NCBI RefSeq assembly: GCF_029210495.1
Contig: NZ_JARGDK010000009.1
Coordinates: 50,144 to 114,143 of the forward strand
Length of the DNA: 64,000 nt
Source of the DNA: Pseudothioclava nitratireducens
Lineage (GTDB): Bacteria; Pseudomonadota; Alphaproteobacteria; Rhodobacterales; Rhodobacteraceae
Direction: 5' to 3'
Shown: positions 28,125 through 37,455 of the stretch, in pieces
How the letters are laid out: each line of letters opens with the position of its first letter
How positions within the stretch are numbered: position 1 is the stretch's first letter
Notes under the pieces: generated by a model
Seen by the model: the letters and a program-made list of their open reading frames with translations, nothing else
Database searches by the model: none
What the model was told of the DNA's origin: nothing
Translations under genes and position numbers: made by a program

Positions 28125-28156
28125 AAAAGGCGGGCTTCGGCCCGCCTTTTTGTTTG
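28125..28156 (+). terminator. Terminator after metK
   Basis: AAAAGGCGGGC (28125-28135) pairs perfectly with 28140-28150 around TTCG, followed by a T-rich tail. Textbook intrinsic terminator. Confidence 0.9.
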
Positions 28157-28222
28157 GGCGGAACCCGGGGGGCGCTTCTCCCGGGTTCCGCCTTCGTCCG
28201 GAGTAATTCGGGCTTGATGAAA
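28157..28222 (-). repeat. 13-bp inverted repeat and diverged composite repeat copy
   Basis: GGCGGAACCCGGG (28157-28169) pairs perfectly with 28180-28192 around a 10-nt loop. It is followed by TCCGGAGTAATTCGGGCTTGATGAAA, which resembles the arm of copy A at 14441-14467 (CCCCGGCGTATTTCGGGCCTGATGAAA). Probably a degenerate member of the same family. Confidence 0.5.
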
Positions 28223-28280
28223 AGGCTTGTTTGCGGGGGGCGGCGCGGGCAGGGTGTGCCGACTGATGAGGGAGGGAACG

Positions 28281-28727
28281 ATGGGTGAGACGGTGCGCTA
28301 TGCCGCGATCATGTTGGCGGCAGGGATCGGCATTCCGGTTCTCGCGGCGCTCAATGCGCAGCTTGGCGGGCGGATCGGGTCCCCGGTCGTGGCGGCGGTG
28401 GTGCTGTTTTGCGTGGCGCTGACGGGGGCGGTGATCGTGATGTTCGCGACCCAGGGGCCACTTGCCTTCCGCCATGTTCCCGCGCAGCCCAAGCATCTGT
28501 TCCTTGCGGGGCTTCTGGTGTGCTTCTACGTGCTCTCGGTCACTTGGGTCGCGCCGAAATTCGGGGTGGGCAACGCGGTCTTCTTCGTGCTGATGGGCCA
28601 GATGATTTCCGCCGCCATGATCGACCAGTTCGGGTTGTTCGGCGCGATCGAGCGTCCGATCACGCTCATGCGGGCGGCGGGGCTCGGGTCGATGGCGATG
28701 GGGCTTGTGTTGATCCTCAAGGCTTGA
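28281..28727 (+). CDS. YdcZ/DUF606-type membrane protein (DMT superfamily)
   Basis: A 148-residue inner-membrane protein with about five hydrophobic segments. The N-terminal IPVLAALNAQLGGRIGSPV and the central FLAGLLVCFYVLS..APKFGVGNAVFFVLMGQMISA are typical of DUF606/YdcZ half-transporters. Start 28281 has GGAGGG at 28271-28276; ATG 28266 lies too close to that site. Substrate unknown. Confidence 0.85.
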   Translation: MGETVRYAAIMLAAGIGIPVLAALNAQLGGRIGSPVVAAVVLFCVALTGAVIVMFATQGPLAFRHVPAQPKHLFLAGLLVCFYVLSVTWVAPKFGVGNAVFFVLMGQMISAAMIDQFGLFGAIERPITLMRAAGLGSMAMGLVLILKA

Positions 28728-28760
28728 CCGGCGGGCGGGGCGGCGCTAGAGGCGCGGGCC

Positions 28761-29519
28761 ATGAGTGACACGCCCAAAACCCCCGATCATCCCGAGCGCG
28801 GCTGGCGCAATTTCTATGGCCGCCGCCATGGGAAAACGCTCAATCAGGCGCAAAAAGACTATCTCGACGAGGATCTCGCCGCGCTGTCTCCCGGTGCGGT
28901 GAGCTGGGAGGCGAACCCGACCCGCGAGCCTCTGGACATGGCCGCGCGGTTCCACGGCAAGCCGGTCTGGCTCGAGGTCGGCTTCGGAGGCGGCGAACAT
29001 CTGGTGCATATGGCCGAGACCTACCCGGAGGTCGAGATCATCGGCTGCGAGCCTTTCATAAACGGTGTCGCGATGCTGCTGGGCAAGATCCGGCGGCTGG
29101 CCGTTCAGAACGTGTCCGTGCATCCGGGCGATGCGCGCGACCTGCTGGATGTGCTGCCGGATGGGTCACTAGAGAAGGCGTTTCTGCTTTACCCCGATCC
29201 CTGGCCGAAAAAGCGCCACCACCGTCGCCGGTTTGTCACGCAAGAGCATCTGGAACCCCTCTTCCGCAAGCTCAAGCCCGGCGCCGAGTTCCGCATCGCC
29301 ACCGACATCCCCGATTACGTGCGTCAAAGCATCGAGGAAGTCCCGCAAGCTGGCTTCGTGGCCGAGTTCGAAGTGCCCGCCGCCTTCGATCCCGAGAACC
29401 CGGCGGAGGTCTCGGGCGACTGGGACACGCCTTGGTCCGACTGGATCTCGACGCGCTATGAGCAAAAGGCGCTGCGCGAGGGCCGCAAGCCGCATTACCT
29501 GACCTATCGCCGCCCCTGA
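28761..29519 (+). CDS. trmB: tRNA (guanine-N7-)-methyltransferase
   Basis: Methylates G46 of tRNA. The 252 residues contain the SAM site LEVGFGGGEHLVHMAETYP, then ARDLLDVLPDGSLEKAFLLYPDPWPKKRHHRRRFVTQEHL, the hallmark catalytic and tRNA-binding stretch, and FRIATDIPDYV. The N-terminus (YGRRHGKTLNQAQ) is the family's usual opening. A terminator follows. Confidence 0.96.
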   Translation: MSDTPKTPDHPERGWRNFYGRRHGKTLNQAQKDYLDEDLAALSPGAVSWEANPTREPLDMAARFHGKPVWLEVGFGGGEHLVHMAETYPEVEIIGCEPFINGVAMLLGKIRRLAVQNVSVHPGDARDLLDVLPDGSLEKAFLLYPDPWPKKRHHRRRFVTQEHLEPLFRKLKPGAEFRIATDIPDYVRQSIEEVPQAGFVAEFEVPAAFDPENPAEVSGDWDTPWSDWISTRYEQKALREGRKPHYLTYRRP

Positions 29520-29543
29520 GGGATCGGTTTTTTCGTCGGGGCC

Positions 29544-29575
29544 AAGGGGCGGGAATTGCCGCCCCTTTTTTCATG
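29544..29575 (+). terminator. Terminator after trmB
   Basis: AAGGGGCGG (29544-29552) pairs with CCGCCCCTT (from 29559) around GAATTG-type loop, followed by a run of T. Confidence 0.8.
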
Positions 29576-29609
29576 CGCTAACAGGGGTCGACCAAAAGGG
29601 AGTGAGTGC

Positions 29610-30959
29610 ATGTCCGGCCATGGCGATCCGATTCCGATGACGTCCCGCAAGGGAGGGGCGCTCCGTGGCGTGGCCGAGGTGCCGGGCGACAAGTCGATCA
29701 GCCACCGCGCGCTGATCCTTGGGGCGCTGTCCGTTGGCCGGACCGAGATCACCGGGCTTCTTGAAGGGCAGGACGTGCTCGATACGGCCAAGGCGATGCG
29801 GGCCTTTGGCGCGACCGTGACCCAGCACGGGCCGGGCGCGTGGTGGGTCGAGGGCGTGGGCGTCGGCGGTTTCGCAGAACCCGATCACGTCATTGATTGC
29901 GGCAACTCGGGCACCGGGGTGCGGCTCATCATGGGTTGCATGGCGACAAGCCCGATCACCGCGACTTTCACGGGCGATGCGAGCCTGCGCAAGCGGCCGA
30001 TGGGGCGGGTGACCGACCCGATCGCGCTGTTCGGGGCGCAGTCCTATGGGCGCGCGGGCGGGCGGCTGCCGATGACCATCGTTGGCGCGGCGGAGCCGGT
30101 TCCAGTCAGCTACACCACGCCGATGGCCTCGGCGCAGGTAAAATCGGCGGTTCTGCTGGCGGGGCTGAACGCGCCGGGGCAGACCGTTGTGATCGAGAAG
30201 ACGCCGACGCGCGATCACACCGAGCGCATGCTGCGCGGCTTTGGCGCCGAGATTACGGTTGAGGATACTGCCGAAGGCCACAAGATCACGCTTCAGGGTC
30301 AGCCGGAGCTCAAGGCGCAAACGGTTGCCGTCCCGCGCGATCCCAGTTCGGCGGCCTTCCCGGTCTGTGCGGCGCTTCTGGTGCCGGGTTCGGATATCCT
30401 CGTGCCGGGGGTGAGCCAGAACCCGACCCGAAACGGGTTGTTCCTGACGCTCAAGGAAATGGGCGCGGATATCGAATTCCTCAATGAGCGCGAAGAGGGC
30501 GGCGAGCCCGTCGCAGACCTGCGCGTCCGTTATTCGGAGCTCCACGGGATCACCGTGCCCGCCGAGCGTGCGGCGGCACAGATTGACGAATATCCGGTGC
30601 TTTCGGTGGTCGCGGCCTGCGCGACCGGCACCACGATCATGCCCGGCGTGCATGAGTTGCGCGTCAAGGAAAGTGACCGGATCGACGCCATGGCGCGCGG
30701 GCTCGAGGCCTGTGGCGTGCGCATCGAAGAGGATGAGGACACGCTGATCGTGCATGGCATGGGGCCGGGCAATGTGCCGGGTGGGGCGACCTGCGCGACC
30801 CATATCGACCACCGGATCGCAATGTCCTTCCTTGTTCTGGGGCTGGCCTCGCAACAACCGATTTCGGTCGATGATGGCTCGCCCATCGCGACCTCCTTCC
30901 CGGTCTTTGAGGATCTGATGGCGGGGCTCGGCGCCACCATCGAGCGGGGTGTGGCATGA
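29610..30959 (+). CDS. aroA: 3-phosphoshikimate 1-carboxyvinyltransferase (EPSP synthase, CP4-like)
   Basis: Sixth step of the shikimate pathway. The 449 residues resemble the Agrobacterium CP4 branch (class II-like) throughout: [109 protein letters not shown]. Where CP4 has Ala in GNAATG this protein reads GNSGTG, keeping Gly. ATG 29610 has AAGGGAG about 9 nt upstream. The next gene overlaps by 4 nt (ATGA). Confidence 0.96.
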   Translation: MSGHGDPIPMTSRKGGALRGVAEVPGDKSISHRALILGALSVGRTEITGLLEGQDVLDTAKAMRAFGATVTQHGPGAWWVEGVGVGGFAEPDHVIDCGNSGTGVRLIMGCMATSPITATFTGDASLRKRPMGRVTDPIALFGAQSYGRAGGRLPMTIVGAAEPVPVSYTTPMASAQVKSAVLLAGLNAPGQTVVIEKTPTRDHTERMLRGFGAEITVEDTAEGHKITLQGQPELKAQTVAVPRDPSSAAFPVCAALLVPGSDILVPGVSQNPTRNGLFLTLKEMGADIEFLNEREEGGEPVADLRVRYSELHGITVPAERAAAQIDEYPVLSVVAACATGTTIMPGVHELRVKESDRIDAMARGLEACGVRIEEDEDTLIVHGMGPGNVPGGATCATHIDHRIAMSFLVLGLASQQPISVDDGSPIATSFPVFEDLMAGLGATIERGVA

Positions 30960-31342
30960 TCACCGGGCACTGCCTCTGTGGCGCGGTCAGCTACCGCGCC
31001 GAGGGTTTTGCCAGAGGCGTTCTCGCGTGCCATTGCAGCCAGTGCCGCCGCCAGTCCGGGCATTACGCGGCCTCGATCAAGGTCGACGGACCGCTTGAGG
31101 TCACGGGGGACATTCGCTGGTATCACGCTTCGCCAGAGGCGCGGCGCGGCTTTTGCCCCAATTGCGGCTCATACCTGATCTGGACCGATCACGTAGCGAG
31201 CTGGGTTACGGCGGGCACGCTGGATGCGCCGACGGGGCTTGAGATCGAGGATCATATCTTCGTTGCCGACAAAGGCGATTACTATGAGATTTGCGACGGT
31301 CGCCCGCAATATCCGGGCACGCGCCACGGGGGGACGCCATGA
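30956..31342 (+). CDS. GFA-family zinc protein
   Basis: A 128-residue protein of the GFA (glutathione-dependent formaldehyde-activating enzyme/centromere V) fold. Zinc ligands are visible as CLCG, CHCSQC and CPNCG. Its function in this branch is unknown; the family name does not prove formaldehyde activity. It overlaps aroA before it and cmk after it by 4 nt each (ATGA), so the three are translationally coupled. Confidence 0.9.
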   Translation: MITGHCLCGAVSYRAEGFARGVLACHCSQCRRQSGHYAASIKVDGPLEVTGDIRWYHASPEARRGFCPNCGSYLIWTDHVASWVTAGTLDAPTGLEIEDHIFVADKGDYYEICDGRPQYPGTRHGGTP

Positions 31343-31932
31343 AATTTACCGTGGCCATCGACGGGCCGGCCGCTGCTGGCAAGGGGACGATCTCGCGGCT
31401 GATCGCAGCGCGGTTCGGCTTCGCGCATCTCGATACCGGGCTGCTATACCGTGCCGTGGGTGCGAAGGTGGCCGAGGGTGCGGAGGCTATCGAGGCGGCG
31501 CAATCTTTGTCCGAGTCTGACCTCGCGCGGGACGATCTGCGCTCGCTCGAGGCAGGGCAGGCGGCCTCGAAAGTAGCGGCGATCCCCGAGGTGCGCAGGG
31601 CGCTTCTGGAATTTCAGCGCCGGTTCGCGCGCGCCGAGGGCGGCGCCGTGCTCGACGGGCGCGATATCGGCACGGTGATTTGCCCCGAAGCCGATGTGAA
31701 GCTGTTCGTGACTGCGAGCGCCGAAGTTCGGGCGCATCGCCGCTGGCTCGAGGTGGGTGGCGATGAGGCGCAGGTTCTGGCCGAGGTGCGTGAGCGCGAC
31801 GAGCGCGATATGAACCGCGCCGATGCGCCGCTGCGACCCGCCGAGGATGCGGTGATCATCGACACCTCGGATCTGAGCATCGACGAGGCGGCTGATCGCG
31901 CCTGTGCCGAGGTCTTGCGCCACCGCGGGTGA
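31339..31932 (+). CDS. cmk: Cytidylate kinase
   Basis: Phosphorylates CMP and dCMP. The 197 residues start at [35 protein letters not shown], with P-loop and substrate loop, then the [32 protein letters not shown] region and [13 protein letters not shown]. The length is short but normal for the alphaproteobacterial form. ATG 31339 overlaps the GFA gene stop. Usually followed directly by rpsA; here a BLUF gene lies between. Confidence 0.95.
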   Translation: MKFTVAIDGPAAAGKGTISRLIAARFGFAHLDTGLLYRAVGAKVAEGAEAIEAAQSLSESDLARDDLRSLEAGQAASKVAAIPEVRRALLEFQRRFARAEGGAVLDGRDIGTVICPEADVKLFVTASAEVRAHRRWLEVGGDEAQVLAEVRERDERDMNRADAPLRPAEDAVIIDTSDLSIDEAADRACAEVLRHRG

Positions 31933-32025
31933 TCGGAGACGAAAGGCCACTCAACGGGAAAAGGCTCTTTGCCGGACCCGCGCACGGCGGTATGACTCTG
32001 CTCTCTAGATGTTTCGAGGCCCCGC

Positions 32026-32532
32026 ATGTCCCGTTCGACAGGTTACCGCCGCATTCTGTATCGCTCGATTCCGGCAGAGGCGGATTTTCACCGCTCTGAT
32101 ATCGCTATCCTGCGCAGCGCGATCCGTAACAATGCGCGGGTGGGTATCACCGGCTATCTGTGGCGCGCGAATGGTCAGTTCTTTCAGGCGCTTCACGGAC
32201 CGGAGGCCGCGCTCGAGGTATTGATCGCGAAGATCAAATCCGATCCGCGCCATGCGGAGATGGAGATCCTGCTCGATACCGAGGCTGATCCGCAGACCCC
32301 GTTCGCGGAGTGGTCCATGGGGTATGATCACTTTCTGGCGATGGAGCTGGGGGTCGATCTGGAGGAGGGTGACGAACGCCCGTCGCTCTCGCGCGCACAG
32401 GCCGAGGAGATCTACGCCCGCATCGCCAGCGCCGCCGAGACCGCGCGGCTGTTCGGATCGGGCTTTCCCTATGCGCGGCGAAGCGGCGAGACCACGGAGT
32501 CCTATCTCGAACGTCTGGCTGAAATCGGCTGA
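32026..32532 (+). CDS. BLUF-domain blue-light photoreceptor
   Basis: A 168-residue FAD-binding sensor. The key residues are all present with the spacing known from AppA: Tyr12 (ILYRS), Asn36 (NNARVGITG) and Gln54 (FFQALHG), i.e. 24 and 18 residues apart. WSMGY at 96-100 supplies the Trp/Met pair near the flavin. After the domain (about residue 105) comes only a ~60-residue charged helical tail with no recognised output domain, so it is a short BLUF protein that probably acts through a partner. It sits between cmk and rpsA, in the same direction, 93 bp after cmk. Confidence 0.92.
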   Translation: MSRSTGYRRILYRSIPAEADFHRSDIAILRSAIRNNARVGITGYLWRANGQFFQALHGPEAALEVLIAKIKSDPRHAEMEILLDTEADPQTPFAEWSMGYDHFLAMELGVDLEEGDERPSLSRAQAEEIYARIASAAETARLFGSGFPYARRSGETTESYLERLAEIG

Positions 32533-32564
32533 GCAGAGCGGCGCGAGAAAAACCACGAAACCCC

Positions 32565-32593
32565 TTGTGACATTGGTCGATCGCGCCTATACG
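32565..32593 (+). promoter_or_regulatory. Probable rpsA promoter
   Basis: TTGTGA (32565-32570) and TATACG (32588-32593) are spaced by exactly 17 bp. It lies 110 bp before rpsA, giving a leader of about 100 nt. Confidence 0.6.
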
Positions 32594-32607
32594 GGCGCGG
32601 TCCGGCA

Positions 32608-32628
32608 GGGAATGGCGAGTCCATTCCC
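32608..32628 (+). promoter_or_regulatory. rpsA leader hairpin
   Basis: GGGAATGG (32608-32615) pairs perfectly with CCATTCCC (32621-32628) around CGAGT in the untranslated leader. S1 is known to control its own translation through leader structures in enterobacteria; whether this hairpin does the same is inference. Confidence 0.4.
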
Positions 32629-32703
32629 CGTTTGGCATTTGGATAAGAGACCGGCGGAGCCAACCGCATGGCCAGAAAACTCATGTAAAGGAAACTGAGA
32701 CGC

Positions 32704-34383
32704 ATGTGCGCTAAAGCAACCATGGAAGAATTCGAAGCCCTCTTGAACGAGAGCCTCGAGATCGACACCCCCCAAGAGGGTTCGGTCGTCAAAGGCAAGG
32801 TCATCGCCATCGAGGCGGGCCAGGCCATCATCGATGTCGGCTACAAGATGGAAGGCCGCGTCGAACTCAAAGAATTCGCAAACCCGGGCGAGGCCCCCTC
32901 GATCGCCGTTGGCGACGAAGTGGAAGTGTTCCTCGACCGCGTTGAAAACGCCCGCGGCGAAGCCGTCATCTCGCGCGAGAAAGCTCGCCGCGAAGAGGCT
33001 TGGGATCGTCTGGAGCAAGCCTATGCGAAAGAAGAGCGCGTCGACGGCGCCATCTTCGGCCGCGTCAAAGGCGGCTTCACGGTCGATCTGGGCGGTGCTG
33101 TGGCCTTCCTGCCCGGCTCGCAAGTCGACGTGCGCCCCGTGCGCGACGCTGGCCCGCTCATGGGTCTGAAACAGCCGTTCCAGATCCTGAAAATGGACCG
33201 TCGCCGTGGCAACATCGTTGTGTCGCGTCGCGCGATCCTCGAAGAGAGCCGTGCCGAACAGCGCGCCGAAGTCATCGCCAACCTCACCGAAGGCCAAGTG
33301 GTCGACGGCGTGGTCAAGAACATCACCGAATACGGTGCGTTCGTTGACCTGGGCGGCGTGGACGGCCTGCTGCACGTCACCGACATGGCATGGCGCCGTG
33401 TGAACCACCCGTCGGAAATCCTGACGATCGGCGAAACCGTCAAGGTTCAAGTCGTCAAGATCAACAAAGACACCCACCGCATCTCGCTGGGTATGAAGCA
33501 GCTCCAGAACGATCCGTGGGATTCGGTCGAAGACAAGTTCCCGCTGGGTTCGGTCCACAAAGGCCGCGTCACCAACATCACCGACTACGGCGCATTCGTC
33601 GAACTCGAAGCCGGTGTCGAAGGTCTGGTCCACGTGTCCGAAATGTCCTGGACCAAGAAAAACGTGCACCCCGGCAAGATCGTTTCGACCTCGCAGGAAG
33701 TCGACGTCATGGTGCTCGAGATCGACACCGCCAAGCGTCGCGTGTCGCTCGGCCTCAAGCAAACCATGCGCAACCCGTGGGAAGTCTTTGCTGAGACCCA
33801 CCCGGTTGGCACCGTCATCGAAGGCGAAGTCAAGAACATCACCGAATTCGGTCTGTTCATCGGCCTCGAGAACGACATTGACGGCATGGTTCACCTGTCG
33901 GATCTGAGCTGGGAACAGCGCGGCGAAGACGCGATCCAGAACTACCGCAAAGGCGACATGGTCAAGGCCGCTGTCACCGAAGTGGACGTCGAGAAAGAGC
34001 GTATCTCGCTCTCGATCAAGGCGCTCGATGCCGACACGTTCTCGGATGCGGTTGACGGCGTGAAGCGCGGTTCGGTCATCACCGTCGAAGTGACGGCGAT
34101 CGAAGAGGGTGGCGTCGAAGTCGACTACAACGGCATGAAGTCCTTCATCCGCCGTTCGGACCTCGCCCGTGACCGTGCCGACCAGCGCCCCGAGCGCTTC
34201 CAGGTCGGTGACAAGGTCGACGTGCGCGTGACCAACGTGGACTCGAAAACCCGCCGTCTGGGCGTGTCGATCAAGGCCCGCGAGATCGCAGAAGAGAAAG
34301 AAGCCGTGGAACAATACGGCTCGTCGGACTCGGGTGCATCGCTGGGTGATATCCTCGGCGCAGCGCTCAAAGGCGACAACTAA
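32704..34383 (+). CDS. rpsA: 30S ribosomal protein S1
   Basis: RNA-binding protein of the small subunit needed for initiation. The 559 residues contain six S1 (OB-fold) repeats; the KNITEYGAFVDLGGVDGLLHVTDMAWRR, TNITDYGAFVELEAGVEGLVHVSEMSW and KNITEFGLFIGLENDIDGMVHLSDLSW units are clear. Codon use in this gene is strongly biased to C-ending codons, as for a highly expressed gene. Promoter and leader hairpin precede it and a terminator follows. Confidence 0.98.
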   Translation: MCAKATMEEFEALLNESLEIDTPQEGSVVKGKVIAIEAGQAIIDVGYKMEGRVELKEFANPGEAPSIAVGDEVEVFLDRVENARGEAVISREKARREEAWDRLEQAYAKEERVDGAIFGRVKGGFTVDLGGAVAFLPGSQVDVRPVRDAGPLMGLKQPFQILKMDRRRGNIVVSRRAILEESRAEQRAEVIANLTEGQVVDGVVKNITEYGAFVDLGGVDGLLHVTDMAWRRVNHPSEILTIGETVKVQVVKINKDTHRISLGMKQLQNDPWDSVEDKFPLGSVHKGRVTNITDYGAFVELEAGVEGLVHVSEMSWTKKNVHPGKIVSTSQEVDVMVLEIDTAKRRVSLGLKQTMRNPWEVFAETHPVGTVIEGEVKNITEFGLFIGLENDIDGMVHLSDLSWEQRGEDAIQNYRKGDMVKAAVTEVDVEKERISLSIKALDADTFSDAVDGVKRGSVITVEVTAIEEGGVEVDYNGMKSFIRRSDLARDRADQRPERFQVGDKVDVRVTNVDSKTRRLGVSIKAREIAEEKEAVEQYGSSDSGASLGDILGAALKGDN

Positions 34384-34405
34384 TCGGCCCCACAGGTCGG
34401 TTGCA

Positions 34406-34437
34406 GCCCCGCCCCTCGCAAGGGGGCGGGGCTTTTC
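34406..34437 (+). terminator. Terminator after rpsA
   Basis: GCCCCGCCCC (34406-34415) pairs perfectly with 34423-34432 around a 7-nt loop, followed by TTTT. Confidence 0.9.
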
Positions 34438-34586
34438 CATGCGATTCGCAGATCGTGGTGCAGCGGCCCCGTTGCGCCGCTTCAAGCGGCCCTTCGATGC
34501 GGCCTTTCCCGACGGCAACCGGCGCCAATGCGCCGATCTATCCATTCGGCACCCGCGAATTGGATAGTATTTCAAGCCTTTGCTGT

Positions 34587-34614
34587 TTGTGCGGCGAAAA
34601 CTTTTCCGTATAGT
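34587..34614 (+). promoter_or_regulatory. Possible ihfB promoter
   Basis: TTGTGC (34587-34592) and TATAGT (34609-34614) with a 16-bp spacer, about 60 bp before ihfB and downstream of the rpsA terminator. Confidence 0.45.
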
Positions 34615-34672
34615 CAGCAAAACAGAAAAAGATCCGGGTTCTGCCGCCCGGGGGCCCTTGGGGGGAAACCAG

Positions 34673-34960
34673 ATGATCCGATCCGAATTGATCGCCAAGA
34701 TTTCGGAAGAAAACCCGCACCTGTTTCAGCGGGATGTCGAGAAGATCGTGAACACCATTTTCGAAGAGATCGTTTCGGCGCTCTCGCGGGGCGACCGGGT
34801 CGAACTGCGGGGCTTCGGGGCGTTCTCGGTGAAGAAGCGCGACGCGCGCACCGGGCGCAATCCGCGCACCGGCACCGCCGTTCAGGTCGATGAAAAGCAC
34901 GTGCCCTTCTTCAAGACCGGCAAACTGCTGCGCGACCGGCTGAACGGTGACGAGGGCTGA
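34673..34960 (+). CDS. ihfB: Integration host factor beta subunit
   Basis: DNA-bending HU/IHF-family protein that pairs with IhfA. The 95 residues include [25 protein letters not shown], the beta-arm with the DNA-inserting Pro, and the N-terminal [17 protein letters not shown] typical of IhfB. ATG 34673 is preferred to ATG 34580 because the extra N-terminus would be unlike the family and cover the promoter. The lapA-like gene starts 1 nt after the stop. Confidence 0.95.
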   Translation: MIRSELIAKISEENPHLFQRDVEKIVNTIFEEIVSALSRGDRVELRGFGAFSVKKRDARTGRNPRTGTAVQVDEKHVPFFKTGKLLRDRLNGDEG

Positions 34961-34961
34961 G

Positions 34962-35318
34962 ATGTTCAAACTGCTTCGCCTGCTGTTTCTGGGCGCGATT
35001 GCCCTGATCCTGATCGCGGTGGCGCTGGCCAACCGCTCGGTGGTGACGTTGCAACTCCTGCCCGATGAGATCGCGCCCTATGTCGGTTCGAACTGGTCGC
35101 TGCCGGTGCCGCTGTTTCTTGTGATTTTTGCGAGCATTCTGGTCGGGCTGCTGATCGGCTTTGTCTGGGAATGGCTGCGCGAATACAAGATCCGCTCGAC
35201 CGCAGTGAAGGCGACGCGCAAGGCGCAGTATCTCGAGAAAGAGGTCGACCGGCTCAAGACCCGGACCCAAGGTCCCAAGGACGAGGTTCTGGCGCTCCTC
35301 GACGCGCCCTCGCGCTGA
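34962..35318 (+). CDS. lapA: LapA/DUF1049 small membrane protein
   Basis: A 118-residue inner-membrane protein with two hydrophobic segments (about 7-24 and 46-68) and a C-terminal coiled-coil-like part rich in Lys/Arg/Glu. [13 protein letters not shown] and [22 protein letters not shown] fit the lipopolysaccharide assembly protein A domain. It follows ihfB at once, as in many proteobacteria. The TPR partner LapB is not here. Confidence 0.85.
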   Translation: MFKLLRLLFLGAIALILIAVALANRSVVTLQLLPDEIAPYVGSNWSLPVPLFLVIFASILVGLLIGFVWEWLREYKIRSTAVKATRKAQYLEKEVDRLKTRTQGPKDEVLALLDAPSR

Positions 35319-35322
35319 TCCG

Positions 35323-35961
35323 ATGACCACCCGTGTCAAGATCTGCGGGCTGCGAGAACCGGCCCATGTGGCCGTGGCCGCAGAGGCGGGCGCGGCCTAT
35401 ATCGGGCTTGTGTTCTTCGAGAAATCCCCGCGCCATGTGAGCATTACCGAAGCACGTAATCTGGCCCTCGAAGTGCCGCCGGGTGTGGCCAAGGTCGCGC
35501 TGGTCGTGAATGCGAGCGACGAAGAGCTCGGGGCGATTCTGGATCGCGTGCCGCTCGATATGCTCCAACTGCACGGCCGCGAGACGCCCGCACGTGTGGC
35601 AGAGATCCGCGCGCGTTTCGGTCTGCCGGTGATGAAGGCTCTGGGCGTGGCCGAGGCGTCCGATCTTGCGGTGCTGCCCGACTACGAGGCCGTGGCCGAT
35701 CAGATCCTGCTCGACGCCAAGGCTCCCAAGGGCGCGGCGCTGCCCGGCGGGAATGGGCTGGCCTTTGACTGGCGGCTGGTCGCAGGGCAGGTCTTCGAGA
35801 AGCCTTGGATGCTCGCGGGCGGCTTGACGCCCGACAACGTTGCCGAAGCCATCGCCCGCACTGGCGCGCGTCAGGTCGATGTCTCCTCTGGCGTCGAAAG
35901 CGCCCCCGGCGTCAAGGACCCGGCCTTGATCCGTGCCTTTATCGCCGCGGCGCAGGGCTGA
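35323..35961 (+). CDS. trpF: Phosphoribosylanthranilate isomerase
   Basis: Third step of tryptophan synthesis. The 212-residue TIM barrel shows VKICGLR with the catalytic Cys, [34 protein letters not shown] with the catalytic Asp, and [14 protein letters not shown] plus [14 protein letters not shown] for phosphate binding. Starts 4 nt after lapA and precedes trpB by 63 bp. Confidence 0.97.
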   Translation: MTTRVKICGLREPAHVAVAAEAGAAYIGLVFFEKSPRHVSITEARNLALEVPPGVAKVALVVNASDEELGAILDRVPLDMLQLHGRETPARVAEIRARFGLPVMKALGVAEASDLAVLPDYEAVADQILLDAKAPKGAALPGGNGLAFDWRLVAGQVFEKPWMLAGGLTPDNVAEAIARTGARQVDVSSGVESAPGVKDPALIRAFIAAAQG

Positions 35962-36024
35962 GCCCGCTTTACCCCGCGGCCCATTCGCAGTAATCCCGCT
36001 AGAACCCAAGCGCGAGGAAGTCCC

Positions 36025-37257
36025 ATGCCCGAAGATCGCCCCAACAGCTACATGACCGCGCCCGACGAGAATGGCCGTTTCGGCATTCATGGCGGTCGCT
36101 TCGTGTCGGAAACGCTGATGCCGCTGATCCTCGAACTCGAGGCGCAGTACGAACATGCCAAGACCGACGCGACCTTCTGGGCGCAGATGGACGATCTGTG
36201 GAAGCACTATGTCGGGCGGCCTTCGCCGCTCTACTATGCGCCGCGCCTGACCGAGCATCTGGGCGGGGCCAAGGTCTATCTCAAGCGCGACGAGCTGAAC
36301 CATACCGGCGCGCATAAGATCAACAATGTGCTGGGGCAGATCCTTCTGGCGATGCGTATGGGCAAGACCCGGATCATCGCGGAAACCGGCGCGGGTCAGC
36401 ACGGCGTTGCGACGGCGACGGTCTGCGCGCGCTTCGGGCTGAAATGTGTGGTCTATATGGGCGCGACCGATGTCGAGCGGCAGGCACCGAACGTGTTCCG
36501 CATGCGGCTCTTGGGCGCCGAGGTGGTTCCGGTGACCTCTGGGCGCGGCACCCTCAAGGATGCGATGAACGACGCGCTGCGCGACTGGGTGACGAATGTG
36601 CGCGACACGTTCTATTGCATCGGCACCGTGGCAGGGCCCGCGCCCTATCCGGCGATGGTGCGCGACTTCCAGTCGATCATTGGCAAGGAAGTTCGCTGGC
36701 AACTGGCAGAGCAAGAGGGCGAGGGGCGACTGCCCGACACGGTGATCGCCGCGATCGGGGGCGGCTCGAACGCGATGGGCCTGTTCTACGAATTCCTCGA
36801 TGAGCCGAGCGTGAATATCGTCGGCGTCGAGGCGGGCGGCAAGGGCGTTGACGAGAAGATGGAGCATTGCGCTTCGCTGACCGGCGGCCGTCCGGGCGTG
36901 CTCCATGGCAACCGCACCTATCTGCTTCAGGACGAGGACGGGCAAATCCTCGAGGGGCACTCGATCTCGGCGGGTCTCGATTATCCGGGCATCGGGCCGG
37001 AGCATAGCTGGCTCCATGACACCGGCCGCGCGACCTATGTCAACGCGACCGACAAGGAAGCGCTCGAGGCGTTCCAGCTCTTGTGCAAGCTGGAGGGAAT
37101 CATCCCCGCACTGGAGCCGAGCCACGCGCTCGCGCATGTGATCAAGCTCGCGCCGACGCTCCCCAAGGACCATATCATCGTGATGAACATGTGTGGGCGA
37201 GGCGACAAGGATATCTTCACCGTGGCGAAGCATCTTGGCTTCGATATGTCAGTCTGA
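36025..37257 (+). CDS. trpB: Tryptophan synthase beta chain
   Basis: Joins indole and serine to tryptophan with PLP. The 410 residues show [12 protein letters not shown], the PLP lysine in [39 protein letters not shown] for PLP phosphate and [14 protein letters not shown] precedes the start. trpA is not next to it; a terminator follows. Confidence 0.97.
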   Translation: MPEDRPNSYMTAPDENGRFGIHGGRFVSETLMPLILELEAQYEHAKTDATFWAQMDDLWKHYVGRPSPLYYAPRLTEHLGGAKVYLKRDELNHTGAHKINNVLGQILLAMRMGKTRIIAETGAGQHGVATATVCARFGLKCVVYMGATDVERQAPNVFRMRLLGAEVVPVTSGRGTLKDAMNDALRDWVTNVRDTFYCIGTVAGPAPYPAMVRDFQSIIGKEVRWQLAEQEGEGRLPDTVIAAIGGGSNAMGLFYEFLDEPSVNIVGVEAGGKGVDEKMEHCASLTGGRPGVLHGNRTYLLQDEDGQILEGHSISAGLDYPGIGPEHSWLHDTGRATYVNATDKEALEAFQLLCKLEGIIPALEPSHALAHVIKLAPTLPKDHIIVMNMCGRGDKDIFTVAKHLGFDMSV

Positions 37258-37281
37258 TCCGAAAATACAAACAATTACAGG

Positions 37282-37308
37282 GGCCTGCGTCAAAAGCGCG
37301 GGCCTTTT
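37282..37308 (+). terminator. Terminator after trpB
   Basis: GGCCTGCG and CGCGGGCC form an 8-bp stem with one G-T pair, followed by TTTTTC. Confidence 0.75.
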
Positions 37309-37455
37309 TCATGTCATAACCCTGAGTTTATCCGCGTCCTCCAGTGGGTTAAATCCGGCCTCTACCCCGTTTGGCGGATAGCGGCGTCGGGTGCGGCGCG
37401 TCCAACTGGTCTCACAGCGCGGCCAGCGGGGCCGCCAACCAAAGGGAGACCAGAC

